This document shows positions 50,401 through 59,544 of a stretch of DNA of 64,000 nt, piece after piece (within the stretch, counting starts at the first letter, position 1; each line of letters begins with the position of its first letter). The notes below the pieces were generated by a model. The model saw only the letters and a list, made by a program, of their open reading frames with translations. It had not been told where the DNA came from and searched no databases. The stretch lies in NCBI GenBank assembly GCA_016647705.1, contig CM028329.1, forward strand, positions 15,091,910-15,155,909, given 5' to 3'. This stretch comes from Eucommia ulmoides (Eukaryota > Streptophyta > Magnoliopsida > Garryales > Eucommiaceae). A program made the translations under genes and the position numbers.

Positions 50401-53400
50401 GACCGTTTGCATTCCCAATATTTTTCCTACTATTTTTAATTATCATTTTATTCCTTTTCAATTTCAATGTTTTTAGTCATAAAACTTGCACAAACCAAAT
50501 CAATTAATGGGATTTGTTTGGATGTTTCCATTTTTATATTATGAAAAGAGGCCTATATCATAGGATTCTATTTTACTAGAAACACAACTTCGATTATTGA
50601 TTATTGACTATTATATCATTAAGCAAAAAAAAAAAATCTTTTATTATTTCTTTTCTTTTTGATTGGCTTCCTTCATCAATTGGTATTCAGAGCTTCCAAT
50701 TGATCTTAGGGCTACAACTTATCAAAAACCCTAGTTTCGAAACATCAGTCGTCACCCCTACCAAACCCTTCAGATCTGATTATCCTACTGCGGTTAAGCC
50801 GATGTTCACCACCACCAAACCTTAAATTTACTCCTTACGCAGCCTCTGCACTCATGTCGTTGCTCACCACCATGACCATAGAACAACCATAGACCCAATC
50901 GTCACCATCCCGCCGTCGTTGATCAAATCCAACCCTCACTATTCCAAATCCGACTTCGCCAAACCCAGACAAGCTCTCCCGGACGTTCGCCAGCCAACTC
51001 AGCCTCTCCCAAGGTCTCTGTTGCTCACCCAACCCCCCTTCAACCACCACACTCTACGTCCAGCACTCAGATGAGATTACCCCTAGAGAGTCGTCACTTC
51101 ATAGTCCCTAGACCTCCATTTGATTATATTCTTGAATTTCTAGATGGAGTATACCCACTTGAGGAAGAGACAACACTATCCTAAACCTATGAGAACCCCA
51201 TAGCAAACCCCTTCAACCTCGTTATAACTATGAAGATATCACTAGAAAAGTGAGAGTAGATGTTTCATGTTTTGACGACACTCTGAACCCTAACACTTTC
51301 CTAGATTCGTTAAATGATTTGGACAATTATTTTGATTGATATGAGATGTTAGACAACTATTAGGTTAGATTTGCTAAGATGAAACCCATTGGGTCGACTA
51401 AGAGGTGTTAGCAACACGTTCAAAGAAACTTGGAGCGAATAGAAGAGTCACTTATTACCCGTTGGGAGGAAATGAAACGTCAATTGGAAAAAAAAAAAAA
51501 AATACCTTCCAACACGCTATATGCAACAATTAATGAACCAATGCTTAACCTTAAACAATAGCCCTCAGTGTATCTGATTGTGTAGCTCAATTTCAAGAAT
51601 TAATGTTGAGATCCAATATTGACAAGACATCGTGGGTTCGAGTCACCAAAATTACTAATAGACCAAGGCCCAATATTCAGATGGAAGTCTCTCTCCAGTC
51701 CAAACTCATTAGAAGAGGCATATCGCAAGTCTCTTAAAATACAAAAGGTTCTATAGGGTACTCAATCAAAAGAGACTAATTTCTCAAATAAGAGGATCCT
51801 ATCAACTTAGATCAATACTTTTTGAGAAGTCACAAGGGGCAATTAATCACAAACTATCTCTTTAGTACCCAAGGGTGGTTACAACCCACGTCAAGCGCCA
51901 CCAGGAGCCTTTAGGATAAGCTTTAATCCTTGCCACAGTGTCGACCAAAAACCTAGTGCGACTAAGACTAGTGATCCCTCTTCCATTTAATGTCACAATT
52001 GTTATGGTGTAGGTCACTTCACTTTGTGTTCTCAACATCGAATCTTGGGCATTGGCATTGAAGAGGTTGAACCACTAGATGAGGAAGAAGCTAACCAAAT
52101 AGTGGAACCTTTAGAATTATTGGAAGAGGGACAACAACTTGACGACGAGTCTAAAAATGCTTATCTTAACGTTATGGGATGTATCATTACCACACCTATG
52201 GACTCTGTCGCTTGGAAATGCACTAGTAATTTTCACACTCATGTCAAGTGTGGGGACAAACTTTGTAAATTGGTTATTAATGGAGAAAATTCAATGAATG
52301 TGGTATCCATGTCCAACATTGCCAGGTTAAAACTAAAAATTGACTCATATCCTCACCCCTATAGAGTTGACTGAGTAGATAAAACCTCCTTATCTGAGAC
52401 TCGTATAGTACTAATCAAGATGGGTGACTACTTACTCCACACGGATTTTATGTGATGTTTTACACATAGATGTTGCTCATGTTCTTTTAGGTCGTCCATT
52501 GCTCTATAACATGAACGCAAAAAACTTTGGCAGGGACAATAATTATGTCTTCCAATATGCTCGCAAAAACATCATTTTAAAACCAGCCAAACCCAATCCA
52601 AAAGAAAATCAAATGAAAAATGAGTCACCTTCTCAAACCACATATAAGAACGAACTCCATATCTTATCCCAAACCACATATAAGAACAAACTTCATATCT
52701 TATCCCAACAGGGGTTTGAATAGGAAAGCTTGGTGCTCGATCTCTCTAAAGAGCTCAAAGAATTGTTAGGGGATTTTGGTGACGTGACAGCCAAAGAACT
52801 ACCTAACGAATTAGCACTAGGGCTATAAATGAGCCGAGCCATACATGTACAAGCTCATTTATTTAATTAAACATTTAAACGAGCCGAGCTCCAAGATAGT
52901 TGTTCGAACTTAGCTCACATAGTAATACCTAAGCTCGAGCTCAGGCTCGAATAGCTCGTTAAACCTAAACGAGCTCTCAATCAACCTGTTCAGTAATCGA
53001 AATCGCAATCGAAATCTAAAAACAAAGTTTTAAGTGAGAGAGAGCACATCGGAATCGCAATCAAATCGCAATCGGATCCATTCGGCGACGGTAGGACTAG
53101 CCAAACTGAAGTTGTTCGTCGCGTCGGGGTTAGGGTTGCAGCCAATTTTTGTCGGTGTAAGGATTGGCGGCAAGCAGCAGCAATTTAGCAGTTGAGAGAT
53201 GGCTTTGAGAATTGAGAGAGCTACAAGGCTAAGGTTGAGAATGAGAAATAGAGAGAGAGATGTGAGAAGACAAAGAATGAAGCAGCCGAAGAGCGGAAGA
53301 GGTATTGGAAAGTGGAAAGTAGTAACCCTACTAAACCAATAATACTTAAATTTTTATTAAAATAATATTTTTTGTTCGCGAGCAAAAACAAGCAACTCAT

Positions 53401-56400
53401 GTTATTCATGAACATCTCAATTCATTTAACACCCCTAATTACCACCCTATAAGGGACATGTACATGCCATAGATCTAGTACCAGGATCCCAATAGCCTAA
53501 TCTCCCGCATTATAGGTTAAATCTAAAGAACGGGCAAGAATGAATAGGTAGAGAGATGACCTCACAAAAGGTCGAATTCAACCTATCCATAATCCTTGTA
53601 CATTTCCTGCTTTGATAACTCCCAAAAAAGCTAGCTTTGGAGAATGTGTGGATGGTTGAGCCATTAATAGGATCACAATCACGTACACATTTCCTATCCC
53701 TACACTTGATGACTTACAAGACCAGATATTAGGATCCAAATGTTACACCAAGATTGACTTGTGTAATGGATACTAAAAAATTAGGATTTGACTTGGGGAT
53801 GAGTGGTAGACTACCTTTAAAACCCAAGACAGTTTGTACAAATAGCTATCATGCCCTTCGGACTCTAATGCACCAAGTACCTTCATAAGGGTCATGACTG
53901 AGATCTTACATCCTTTCATGGGGAAAATTTTGGTAGTCTACTTTGAAATATCCTCATTTACAGCATATCGAGCGCCAAGCTTGTAAGCCATATTCGATTG
54001 GTCCTTGAGACTCTTAGGACTACAAAACTATTAATATCAAAAATTGTTCCTTTATGCATTCTCAAGTGCTCTTACACTCACAACATTTTCACTAACCTTG
54101 ACAAGGTCAAAGCTATTAGAGAATGACCAAAACCTAAAACCATTTTGGACGTTTGCAGTTTTTGTGGGTTAACCACTTTCTACCGACGCTTTATTAAGGG
54201 TTTACCATATTTATGGCCCCGATAATTAATTGCATGAAGAAGGGAGAGTTCAAATAGACTAAGTCCTTGTCAATTAGAGACAAGATCACCGAAGCACCAA
54301 CCTTAAGGCACCTTGATTTTTCTAAGTTCTTTGAGGGCGCTTGTGATGCATCTGGCATTGGCATTGGGGGCATGTTGAGTCAAGAGGGATCTACTAGTGC
54401 ACTTCAGCGAAGAACTCAACAAAGCTAAATAAAACCTCTACTTATGATAAAGAGTTTTATGTTGTTGTACAAGCTCGTCGCCGTTGGAGATATTATCTAT
54501 TATTACAAGAGTTTGTTTTGTATTCTGACCATCAAGCACTTAGATATCTTGAATTCCAAAAGAATCTTAGTGCAAACAATGCGGGATGAGTAGAGTTCCT
54601 CCAGGAATATATGTTTGTCCTTAATCATAGGCCTGGTGTAGAGAATAAACCTGCAAATCCTCTAAGTCAGATTTGTATGGCTCTACAATCTATGGATGCC
54701 CATGATGCCGAATTTGAAAGATTGAAAATGAGGACTCTTCTTGCCCCAATTTGGGTATCATTTTTCAAGACCTAATAGCAAGGGCATGACCTCACCATCT
54801 CGACTATATCCTTCGAGGGGGTTACCTATTTCGAGGCACTAAATTGTACCTTCCTCGCACTTCTCTTCGCGAATTTTTGGTTTGGGAATTACACATTGGG
54901 GACTCGCAAAACAATTAGGTGCTTTGGTGGAGGATAGGTTTTATTGACCTAGTCCAACAAGGGATGTTTGGTAAGATTGTATAACAATGTAGAAAGAGCC
55001 AACTAGCTAGGTCTATGAAGAATAACACTTGCATGTTATTCATGTATGAACCATCGCATATAAGTTACAAGCCATGGAAGGACCTAAGTACGTACCTTTT
55101 TTTGGGTTTGCCTATGATAATTTGAGGTCATGACTCAATTGTAGTTTATAGATTTTCAAGAGTGACCCACTTTATCCCTTGCAATAAGTCGACTAACGAA
55201 TCACATGTGACTAGGGAAGTGGTGCATTTACATGGCTTATCTACTTTTATTGTGTATGATCAAGATGCTAAGCTTGTCAGTTACTTTTGGAAGACATTCT
55301 GGAAGCTTTTTGCTACCACCCTAAAATTCTCATCCCCATTCCACCCACAAACTAATGAATAAAAGAAGATTCTCAATCACAGTTTAGGTAATCCACAACA
55401 TTGTCTAGTGGATGATAAGTTGGGTAATTGGAATTTCTTATTGCCTATTGCAGGATTTGCTTATAATAATTCAGTCAATCGCTCTACTGGTAAACGTCCT
55501 TTCGAGATTGTACATGGATTCTCCCCTCACCAACCTGTTGACTAGAAAAATAGCAGTACTACCATACATCAGTAACCTCAAATGTGATTTTGAAATTCGT
55601 TGCAAGAAAATGGCCATTCATAGCCATGGCAATATCATTGTGTTGTGACAGTTTATGAGAAGGCGAGGCCGACGTAAGAACATATTTCGACCTGACCATC
55701 CCACTTTAAAAAGTGTGAGTAAATTCTGACAAGTAATTTCAACAATAGTTGTATTTAGAGAAGAAAAGCATTTAATGCTTTTGAATAGTCAATATAACAT
55801 GCAAAACCAAGGATACCGAACATGCTCATACTGTAGTGAAAGGGAAAGAGATTAACCAAAACTAAAGAAATAGTTTTCAATTTGAGAACCATTAATGTCT
55901 TCCCAAAAGTTTTGGGAACAAACAGTAATGTTCTTGGAATAATAGTTCTAAGAATAAGCCACATATACAAAAGAATTACACAATTAGTATTATCATTTAT
56001 TAGTTTATCAAAGAGGATAGGTTTGGAACCTATTTAGCATTGATACAAACCTCTGCAGCCATCCGTGCCCATTTGTTTCCCATTTTACAATGGAGCTCGA
56101 TGATACGGCGCTCCTCTTCAGGACTGAATGCACCTTTCTTTAGATCTGGTCTTAGGTGATTTGCCCAACGTAAGCGGCAGCTTTTTCCGCAACGGGAAAG
56201 TCCAGAATGCTTCTGCACAGCATTCCAATTCCCCTCTCCATGCTTCCTTACATACTCCACCAAAATAGCATCTTCTGCAGAAGTCCAGGGGCCTTTTTTC
56301 AATGGACCACCTCCAACCACTTTTGTTTCACTGGTAGCTTCTTCACCAGATGGTGTACCTATGAAACCATTGGCTGTTATCATGTCCTCACTTCCACTGG

Positions 56401-56413
56401 TCGTGTCACCCAT
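38924..56413 (-). CDS. GAMYB-like R2R3-MYB transcription factor, three coding exons
   Basis: Coding exons, in order of translation: 56413-56051, 40130-39173, 39078-38924; 1476 bases, 491 residues plus stop. The N-terminus (38 residues) precedes R2 (about 39-91, W43, W63, W83) and R3 (about 92-142, F96 in place of the first W, W115, W134), ending in the [20 protein letters not shown] stretch typical of the GAMYB subgroup. Members act in the nucleus as activators in gibberellin-linked anther, seed and programmed-cell-death programmes and are repressed by miR159; the site is present (39551-39571). Splice phases agree (phase 0, then phase 1). At 491 residues it is a little shorter than MYB33/MYB65-type proteins. 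The start is chosen because it lies just after a UTR intron and no earlier in-frame ATG is seen. It appears intact despite the 15.9-kb intron. MYB101-type orthology is the main alternative. Confidence 0.9.
39173..40130 (-). CDS. GAMYB-like gene, coding exon 2 (end of R3 and C-terminal region)
   Basis: Acceptor GGGCTCTCAG before 40130; begins [20 protein letters not shown], the third helix of R3. The donor is CACG|GTTAAT at 39173/39172. It encodes most of the Ser/Pro/Gln-rich activation region, with LELPSLQY (residues 308-315) over the miR159 site. A strong-looking GTGAGA donor lies a few bases upstream of the chosen one but would shift the phase with exon 3. Confidence 0.85.
39551..39571 (-). 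promoter_or_regulatory. miR159 target site in GAMYB-like mRNA
   Basis: On the minus strand the 21 bases begin TGGAGCTCCC and end TTCACTCCAAT. Against miR159a as I recall it (5' UUUGGAUUGAAGGGAGCUCUA), pairing is complete except for a G:U near the miRNA 3' end, one mismatch at miRNA position 7 and one at position 1. MYB33 and its relatives carry nearly the same site. Cleavage would fall between miRNA positions 10 and 11. The encoded LELPSLQY is conserved in the family. Confidence 0.92.
41002..41110 (+). repeat. tRNA-derived SINE-like fragment
   Basis: An A-box-like TGTCTAGTGGTAAGGCC near the start and a B-box-like TAGTTGGAATCTC about 40 bases on give the layout of a tRNA-derived SINE head, followed by an A/T-rich tail. 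Only one copy is seen in the window, and no target duplication was found. Confidence 0.45.
41680..41870. repeat. Imperfect two-copy tandem repeat (about 85 bp)
   Basis: The blocks gcatgaatattgtctgg...ccagctcaaattgtaagttgtt...tttgaacact and gcatgaatatctttgg...ccagctcaaaattatcagtt...tttgaacact occur one after the other. Confidence 0.6.
44105..45319. mobile_element. Pack-MULE-like element with long terminal inverted repeats
   Basis: Arms of about 175-185 bp (44105-44288 and 45147-45319) are inverted copies, sharing GCTAATTCGCTAACACCGTTTG, then gacaattttg, then TAGACTAAATTGGAAC, then TATAATTTCACTTA. The interior (about 44350-45140) is GC-richer than its surroundings and gene-like. Long inverted arms with a foreign coding-like core are the pattern of Mutator-like elements that carry gene fragments. 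The sequence left of 44105 may be more of the left arm, and no 9-bp target duplication was found. No transposase is present. Confidence 0.5.
44515..44835 (+). CDS. Possible captured host-gene fragment in the Pack-MULE-like element
   Basis: A 106-codon frame with an amphipathic start, a hydrophobic segment [19 protein letters not shown] (about residues 31-49, possibly one membrane span), and a hydrophilic tail. Further on, in another frame, an acidic run leads to [15 protein letters not shown] (about 45013-45058) immediately before GTGAGT, a consensus intron donor. This looks like two exon pieces of an acidic host protein that I do not recognise. An overlapping frame from 44513 (114 codons) is the likely shadow. 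Expression is doubtful. Confidence 0.3.
   Translation: MDTPPKNTIFQLRHFLHEAFSQRLQEQPLRFVIVFSIFLFGRFIYDEDEKSIVEYPFSRPKNHEEQSSKRTPVPTTIKNGSEILVTILSSSRNVDEEPEEKAKPLL
46653..47139 (-). mobile_element. TRIM-like short LTR element with perfect 5-bp target duplication
   Basis: Bounded by TG...CA (TGTAGAAATCC to GGGATTCAACA) and by AATCT at 46648-46652 and 47140-47144. Read on minus it starts TGTTGAATCCCACAT, the start I associate with small plant TRIM and Copia LTRs. The gtgggattcaac...gcgtagggtggactttgacaaa block occurs three times and the gcctatctcactc...ttacccctaaatttatatata block twice, so it may be more than one LTR copy fused. It interrupts Copia-3 integrase. Confidence 0.65.
47404..47449. repeat. 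(AT)n microsatellite
   Basis: Pure AT dinucleotide run of about 46 bases in Copia-3. Confidence 0.95.
49553..49730 (+). repeat. Two-copy tandem repeat (about 88 bp) with CA/TA tails
   Basis: The unit aaagttttccaaggagccag...gatcactcacatatctctagg followed by a tatatacacaca tail is present twice, at about 49554 and 49641, nearly identical. Confidence 0.85.
52024..52374 (+). pseudogene. Gypsy gag/protease-region fragment
   Basis: A 116-codon open stretch from the end of the zinc knuckle through an acidic linker into a protease-like domain ([21 protein letters not shown]; here the active-site region is divergent). Part of the Gypsy fossil. Confidence 0.55.
52818..53437. mobile_element. hAT-type MITE (620 bp) inside the Gypsy element
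   Basis: Ends TAGGGCTATAAATGA and TTCATTTAACACCCCTA form a terminal inverted repeat. Flanks ATTAGCAC (52810-52817) and ATTACCAC (53438-53445) match at seven of eight positions. The interior is rich in gagctcgagctc-type strings and is non-coding. Confidence 0.75.
55162..55362 (+). pseudogene. Gypsy integrase-core fragment
   Basis: A 66-codon open stretch with [10 protein letters not shown], then [13 protein letters not shown], then FHPQTNE, the usual order of the Ty3/Gypsy integrase core. Part of the fossil. Confidence 0.7.
56051..56413 (-). CDS. GAMYB-like gene, coding exon 1 (R2 and most of R3)
   Basis: Starts ATG at 56413 and codes for 121 residues ending [11 protein letters not shown], then donor GAG|GTTTGT. 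R2 has [17 protein letters not shown] and [19 protein letters not shown]3 begins [17 protein letters not shown]. The reading frame runs on 6 codons into the intron before a stop, so the spliced form is required. Confidence 0.93.
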
Positions 56414-56436
56414 CTCCTCAAAATAGAGAGATATAT

Positions 56437-57115
56437 ACTACAAAAAGAGATAATAGCCCATACATCAGGACAGGTCAAAAACAGAAAAATACAAAAGAGT
56501 GAGAGAATGACAAAAAGAATAAAAAAAGCTGCAATGCTGCAGCTCCAAAGTATGTGATTCGGTTACAGAAGTGCAAGCAAGCACAAAATCAGAAACCTAA
56601 ACATTAGATATTGAGGTAGTGTGGGTTTACATGATTGAAGAGATGGAATTGGAATTAGAAAAGAACATATAAAAAAAAAAAAAATCATACATGCGTTCAA
56701 CTCTAATTCCAATAACAAGGCTCCAATTCTATGCAACCAAACATTGGGTATGAAATAACTATTAAGTCATACAGGGCGCAGAAGAACTTGAAGCCTCAAG
56801 TAATAACAAAAAATGAATAGGCATTTACTTCATAGAACTCCCCAAAAATGCAATTACTACAAGTTGATCAAACTAGAAATCATCGCAGTTTTTCAGCCCA
56901 ATCTATTTGTTCTACATATCAAAACTAAAAAACAAATCCCAAACCCTAGTGGCTGGTGGACAGTTACCAATAAACTAATGATGGTATAAGATGAAATGGA
57001 ACTTTGCAGTTTCCTCTTATGAAAGTCCAAAACCCTGAAACATAGTTTGCTAAGCATTTAACAGATATAAGAGCACAATAACAGAGAGAACGATGTGGAA
57101 AAAAAATGCAATTAC
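56437..57115 (-). other. Probable 5' UTR intron of the GAMYB-like gene
   Basis: Donor CTCAG|GTAATT at 57116/57115 and acceptor TTTTTGTAG at 56445-56437, leaving 23 bases of leader before ATG. GAMYB genes commonly have an intron in the 5' UTR. Not confirmed by transcripts. Confidence 0.55.
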
Positions 57116-57880
57116 CTGAGTGAAAGATGACTTGTGAAACTGCCCAATTGGAGCAGAATGATCAGGCCCTCATGAATTCACGGAAGAAATAACAACGATA
57201 CCAGAGTTTCGCAACACCAAAAAGGATAATGAATGCAAAAAACTTCAATAAAAACGACCCAATTAGGGTTTTTCTGACATATTTGGAATGAGCTCGGTAA
57301 AAGTTGTTCTACACACCAAAAGAACTAAACGAATTGTTCCGTGCACCTAGGCTCCTTCGAATCAAAGCCCCAAAATAAATGATGTTTAGTTCAATCTACA
57401 AGTAGGCAGGAAAAAATCTGGATCAAACAATCATCCCAGCACAAGAAAAAATGGTAACTATCAAACAAATTCAAACAGACGGTTTTTCGCAAGTCCGCCA
57501 AACAAGCATAGAGCAGCAACTCATATATCAAATCTTAAGCTTCAGCCCCACATGGCAATAGTTTTAGTCGACAAATAGAGACCAGTAAAAACAAAGGAAG
57601 AAAGTAAAATAACCGGATCTAGTGAAGCACTAAATTCTCATGTAAAATATCGCATCAAATTCCAAATGATAAAATAGTAGTACCCAAACGAAAGAGGAAA
57701 AGTGGGATATGGAAAAAAGATACATGTCAAGCCGAAACGAAAAATCAGATGAGAAGCACAAATCGCTCAATCTAGCCGTAATCAGAGGAGGAAGAATCAA
57801 TCATAAGAGTTGAAGGTCTGGTGCGCGTGTGTTCGTGTTTGGGTTCGATCGAGAGAGATCGAGAGAGAGAGAGAGATGGA
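57116..57880 (-). promoter_or_regulatory. Probable 5' UTR first exon with CT-rich leader
   Basis: From the donor at 57116 upstream to a CT-rich tract (57850-57877, read as TCTCTCTC on minus), typical near plant transcription starts. It is long (up to about 760 bases); the exact start is not visible. No TATA box was identified with confidence. Confidence 0.4.
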
Positions 57881-58308
57881 CGGAAGGGAGCCTAATTAGA
57901 TGGCAGAGGAAGAACGAATATCGGACAGGCACCAGGCGCACTACCACCTCAGGGCTCTCTACGTGTGCGTGTTCGATAAATGGGGATTTGTAAATTTTCA
58001 GCTTACCAGCGAGACTTGGCTAACTAGGGTATTACCTTTTAGGAAGACTGGAAAGTTTTTGGTCAAAGTAAGTTTTCAAGTGTTGCTCCTGCACTCATCT
58101 TACGCTATCTAATTTTGTTGCCTTTTAATGAAATTGCCATCCATCTAATCCCTTCTTTTTCATTTAACTTGTTTTTTTTAGTCTTGCGGCCAATGCCCCT
58201 AATCTGTGTTAAAAATTTCCAATTAGGGTTTTGCATTGCTGACCGCCGTTGCCACCAGCAGCCACCGACTGTTGGACCTCTGGCTGTCAGTCGATGACGT
58301 CCGGCGAC
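57881..58308. other. 5' flank of the MYB gene, no gene
   Basis: Short open frames at 57900-58112 and 58115-58297 have no recognisable features. The part from about 58215 is GC-richer, with gccgttgccaccagcagccacc type repeats. Confidence 0.4.
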
Positions 58309-58757
58309 TAGAGATGGTCATGGGTCGGACTTTGCATAGGGTATTACGAAAAAATGTTAAGCTCTAGTCCGACCGGGTCCTAATATTTTGCCCAAACTTG
58401 GCACTACCAAAAAAATTTAAGCTCAAACCTGACCTTATAATTTTTTTTTTATAAGTTAAAAAAACACTAAAATACAAATAAAAATTATAAAATACAATCA
58501 TCCATACCCAAAATAAAATGAATACATTAATAATTCGATATTAGAGTTAAAATTTATATATATATAAGTAATGATCGGGTTGGGTCAGGTCGAGCCTAAA
58601 ATAAAATGGTTGTGTCTAAACCCAGTCCTAAAATTGATTAGGCCTAGATTTCTCGGCTGAAGCCGAGCCCATCAGCTCAAAACTTAAGCTCAAGCCCTAA
58701 AAAAGGGATACCGAGCTAGGCTAGCTGGGCGGACCCCCCTGGCCATGACCAGCCCTA
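58309..58757. mobile_element. hAT-type MITE (449 bp) with perfect 8-bp target duplication
   Basis: Ends TAGAGATGGTCATGG and CCATGACCAGCCCTA are inverted copies with a few differences. CCGGCGAC occurs exactly at 58301-58308 and 58758-58765. It lies about 430 bp upstream of the CT-rich MYB leader. The interior has gggtcggg/cccgacc-type strings and no coding potential. Confidence 0.85.
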
Positions 58758-58774
58758 CCGGCGACAGGCCGTCA

Positions 58775-59135
58775 GTTTTTTTTATTATATTTTTTTAGTT
58801 ATAATTTTGTTAGTATATTTTTTACTTACATTAATTTTTTTTAGTTACATTCATGCAATTTTAGTTAAATTTATGTGTGTATTTTTTTTTTTTATTACAT
58901 TCATACATACATGTTTAGTTACATATTATTTTTTTACCTATATTCATGCATCTTTAATTACACAAATATAACAGAATGTGTAGAATATAACAAAAATTGC
59001 ATTAATGTAAGTACAAAAAATACATAAATGTAACTAAGAGAATACAGGAGCGTAAAAAATATACTAAAAATGTAACTGAAACTACGTAGTAAAAAAATAT
59101 AAGTGAAAATATACTAAAAAAAAAGGTGTTCGAAA
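58775..59135. repeat. AT-rich inverted-repeat region
   Basis: The left half is T-rich with ttagttacattcatgc and gtatattttttactta strings; the right half carries their complements (gtaactaagagaat, taagtacaaaaaatac, tatactaaaaatgtaac). It could fold back on itself. 59136-59544 shows nothing I can name. Confidence 0.5.
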
Positions 59136-59544
59136 GTCTAACGACTGGTAGGGGCATAGATGAAAAACCTTACTTGGGAGGATTATGGTTTTCCATCAAG
59201 TGTAATGCATGGAACTGAACTAAAGTACTCATGTGTTAGGGGATTTTTATTGATTGGGTGTGAGTTATAGGAACTCCTGCCAAGTAACCCTTTCATTTTT
59301 AGCTTTTTTTTATACTTTATCTTGTATTATAACTCAATAATTCAAAATATAGGATGTTGAGGTTATGTTAGACGGAGTAGTCTTGTGCCATTATACCTTT
59401 ATCTTCTGTATTTTACTTTACACAATACAATGCTAAAAAAAAAAACTATTTGCTTTTCTATATTTTTGGCCAACAAAATGGAAATGTGATCTGCATATTT
59501 TGTAAATTGTGGGTTTTGTGATAAAAAAAAAATAAAAAAATATA

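Larger units (their letters stand above)
50678..55700 (+). mobile_element. Broken Ty3/Gypsy retrotransposon in the MYB intron (fossil)
   Basis: Parts in order: primer-binding site ATTGGTATTCAGAGC (about 50679-50693, initiator-Met type), gag (about 51060-51990), zinc knuckle [16 protein letters not shown] (about 51991-52038), protease-like region with VLLGRPLLY (about 52475-52510), RT (about 53480-54210), RNase H (about 54290-54660, [11 protein letters not shown] and [12 protein letters not shown]), integrase (about 54820-55640). RT and RNase H before integrase marks Ty3/Gypsy. A hAT MITE is inserted at 52818-53437. Broken with many breaks; LTR ends were not delimited. Confidence 0.8.
40131..56050 (-). 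other. Giant intron (15.9 kb) of the GAMYB-like gene, filled with transposons
   Basis: Donor GAG|GTTTGT at 56051/56050, acceptor CTCTCAG|TTG at 40131/40130. The intron interrupts R3 before its recognition helix, between MAAE and LPGR, where GAMYB genes usually have an intron. Inside are a SINE-like fragment, Copia-3, a Pack-MULE-like element, a TRIM-like LTR, a Ty3/Gypsy element and a hAT MITE. The stretches 40131-41000, 41111-42949, 49740-50600 and 55700-56050 show no gene I can support. Confidence 0.85.

Noticed and set aside
55755-55970. A 71-codon minus-strand frame in the intron
   Set aside because: Hydrophobic composition from AT-rich DNA; no convincing match to a host exon or a retroelement domain.
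57900-58112. A 70-codon frame just upstream of the MYB leader, read away from it
   Set aside because: No recognisable motif and no sign of splice sites or promoter; a divergent gene is not supported.
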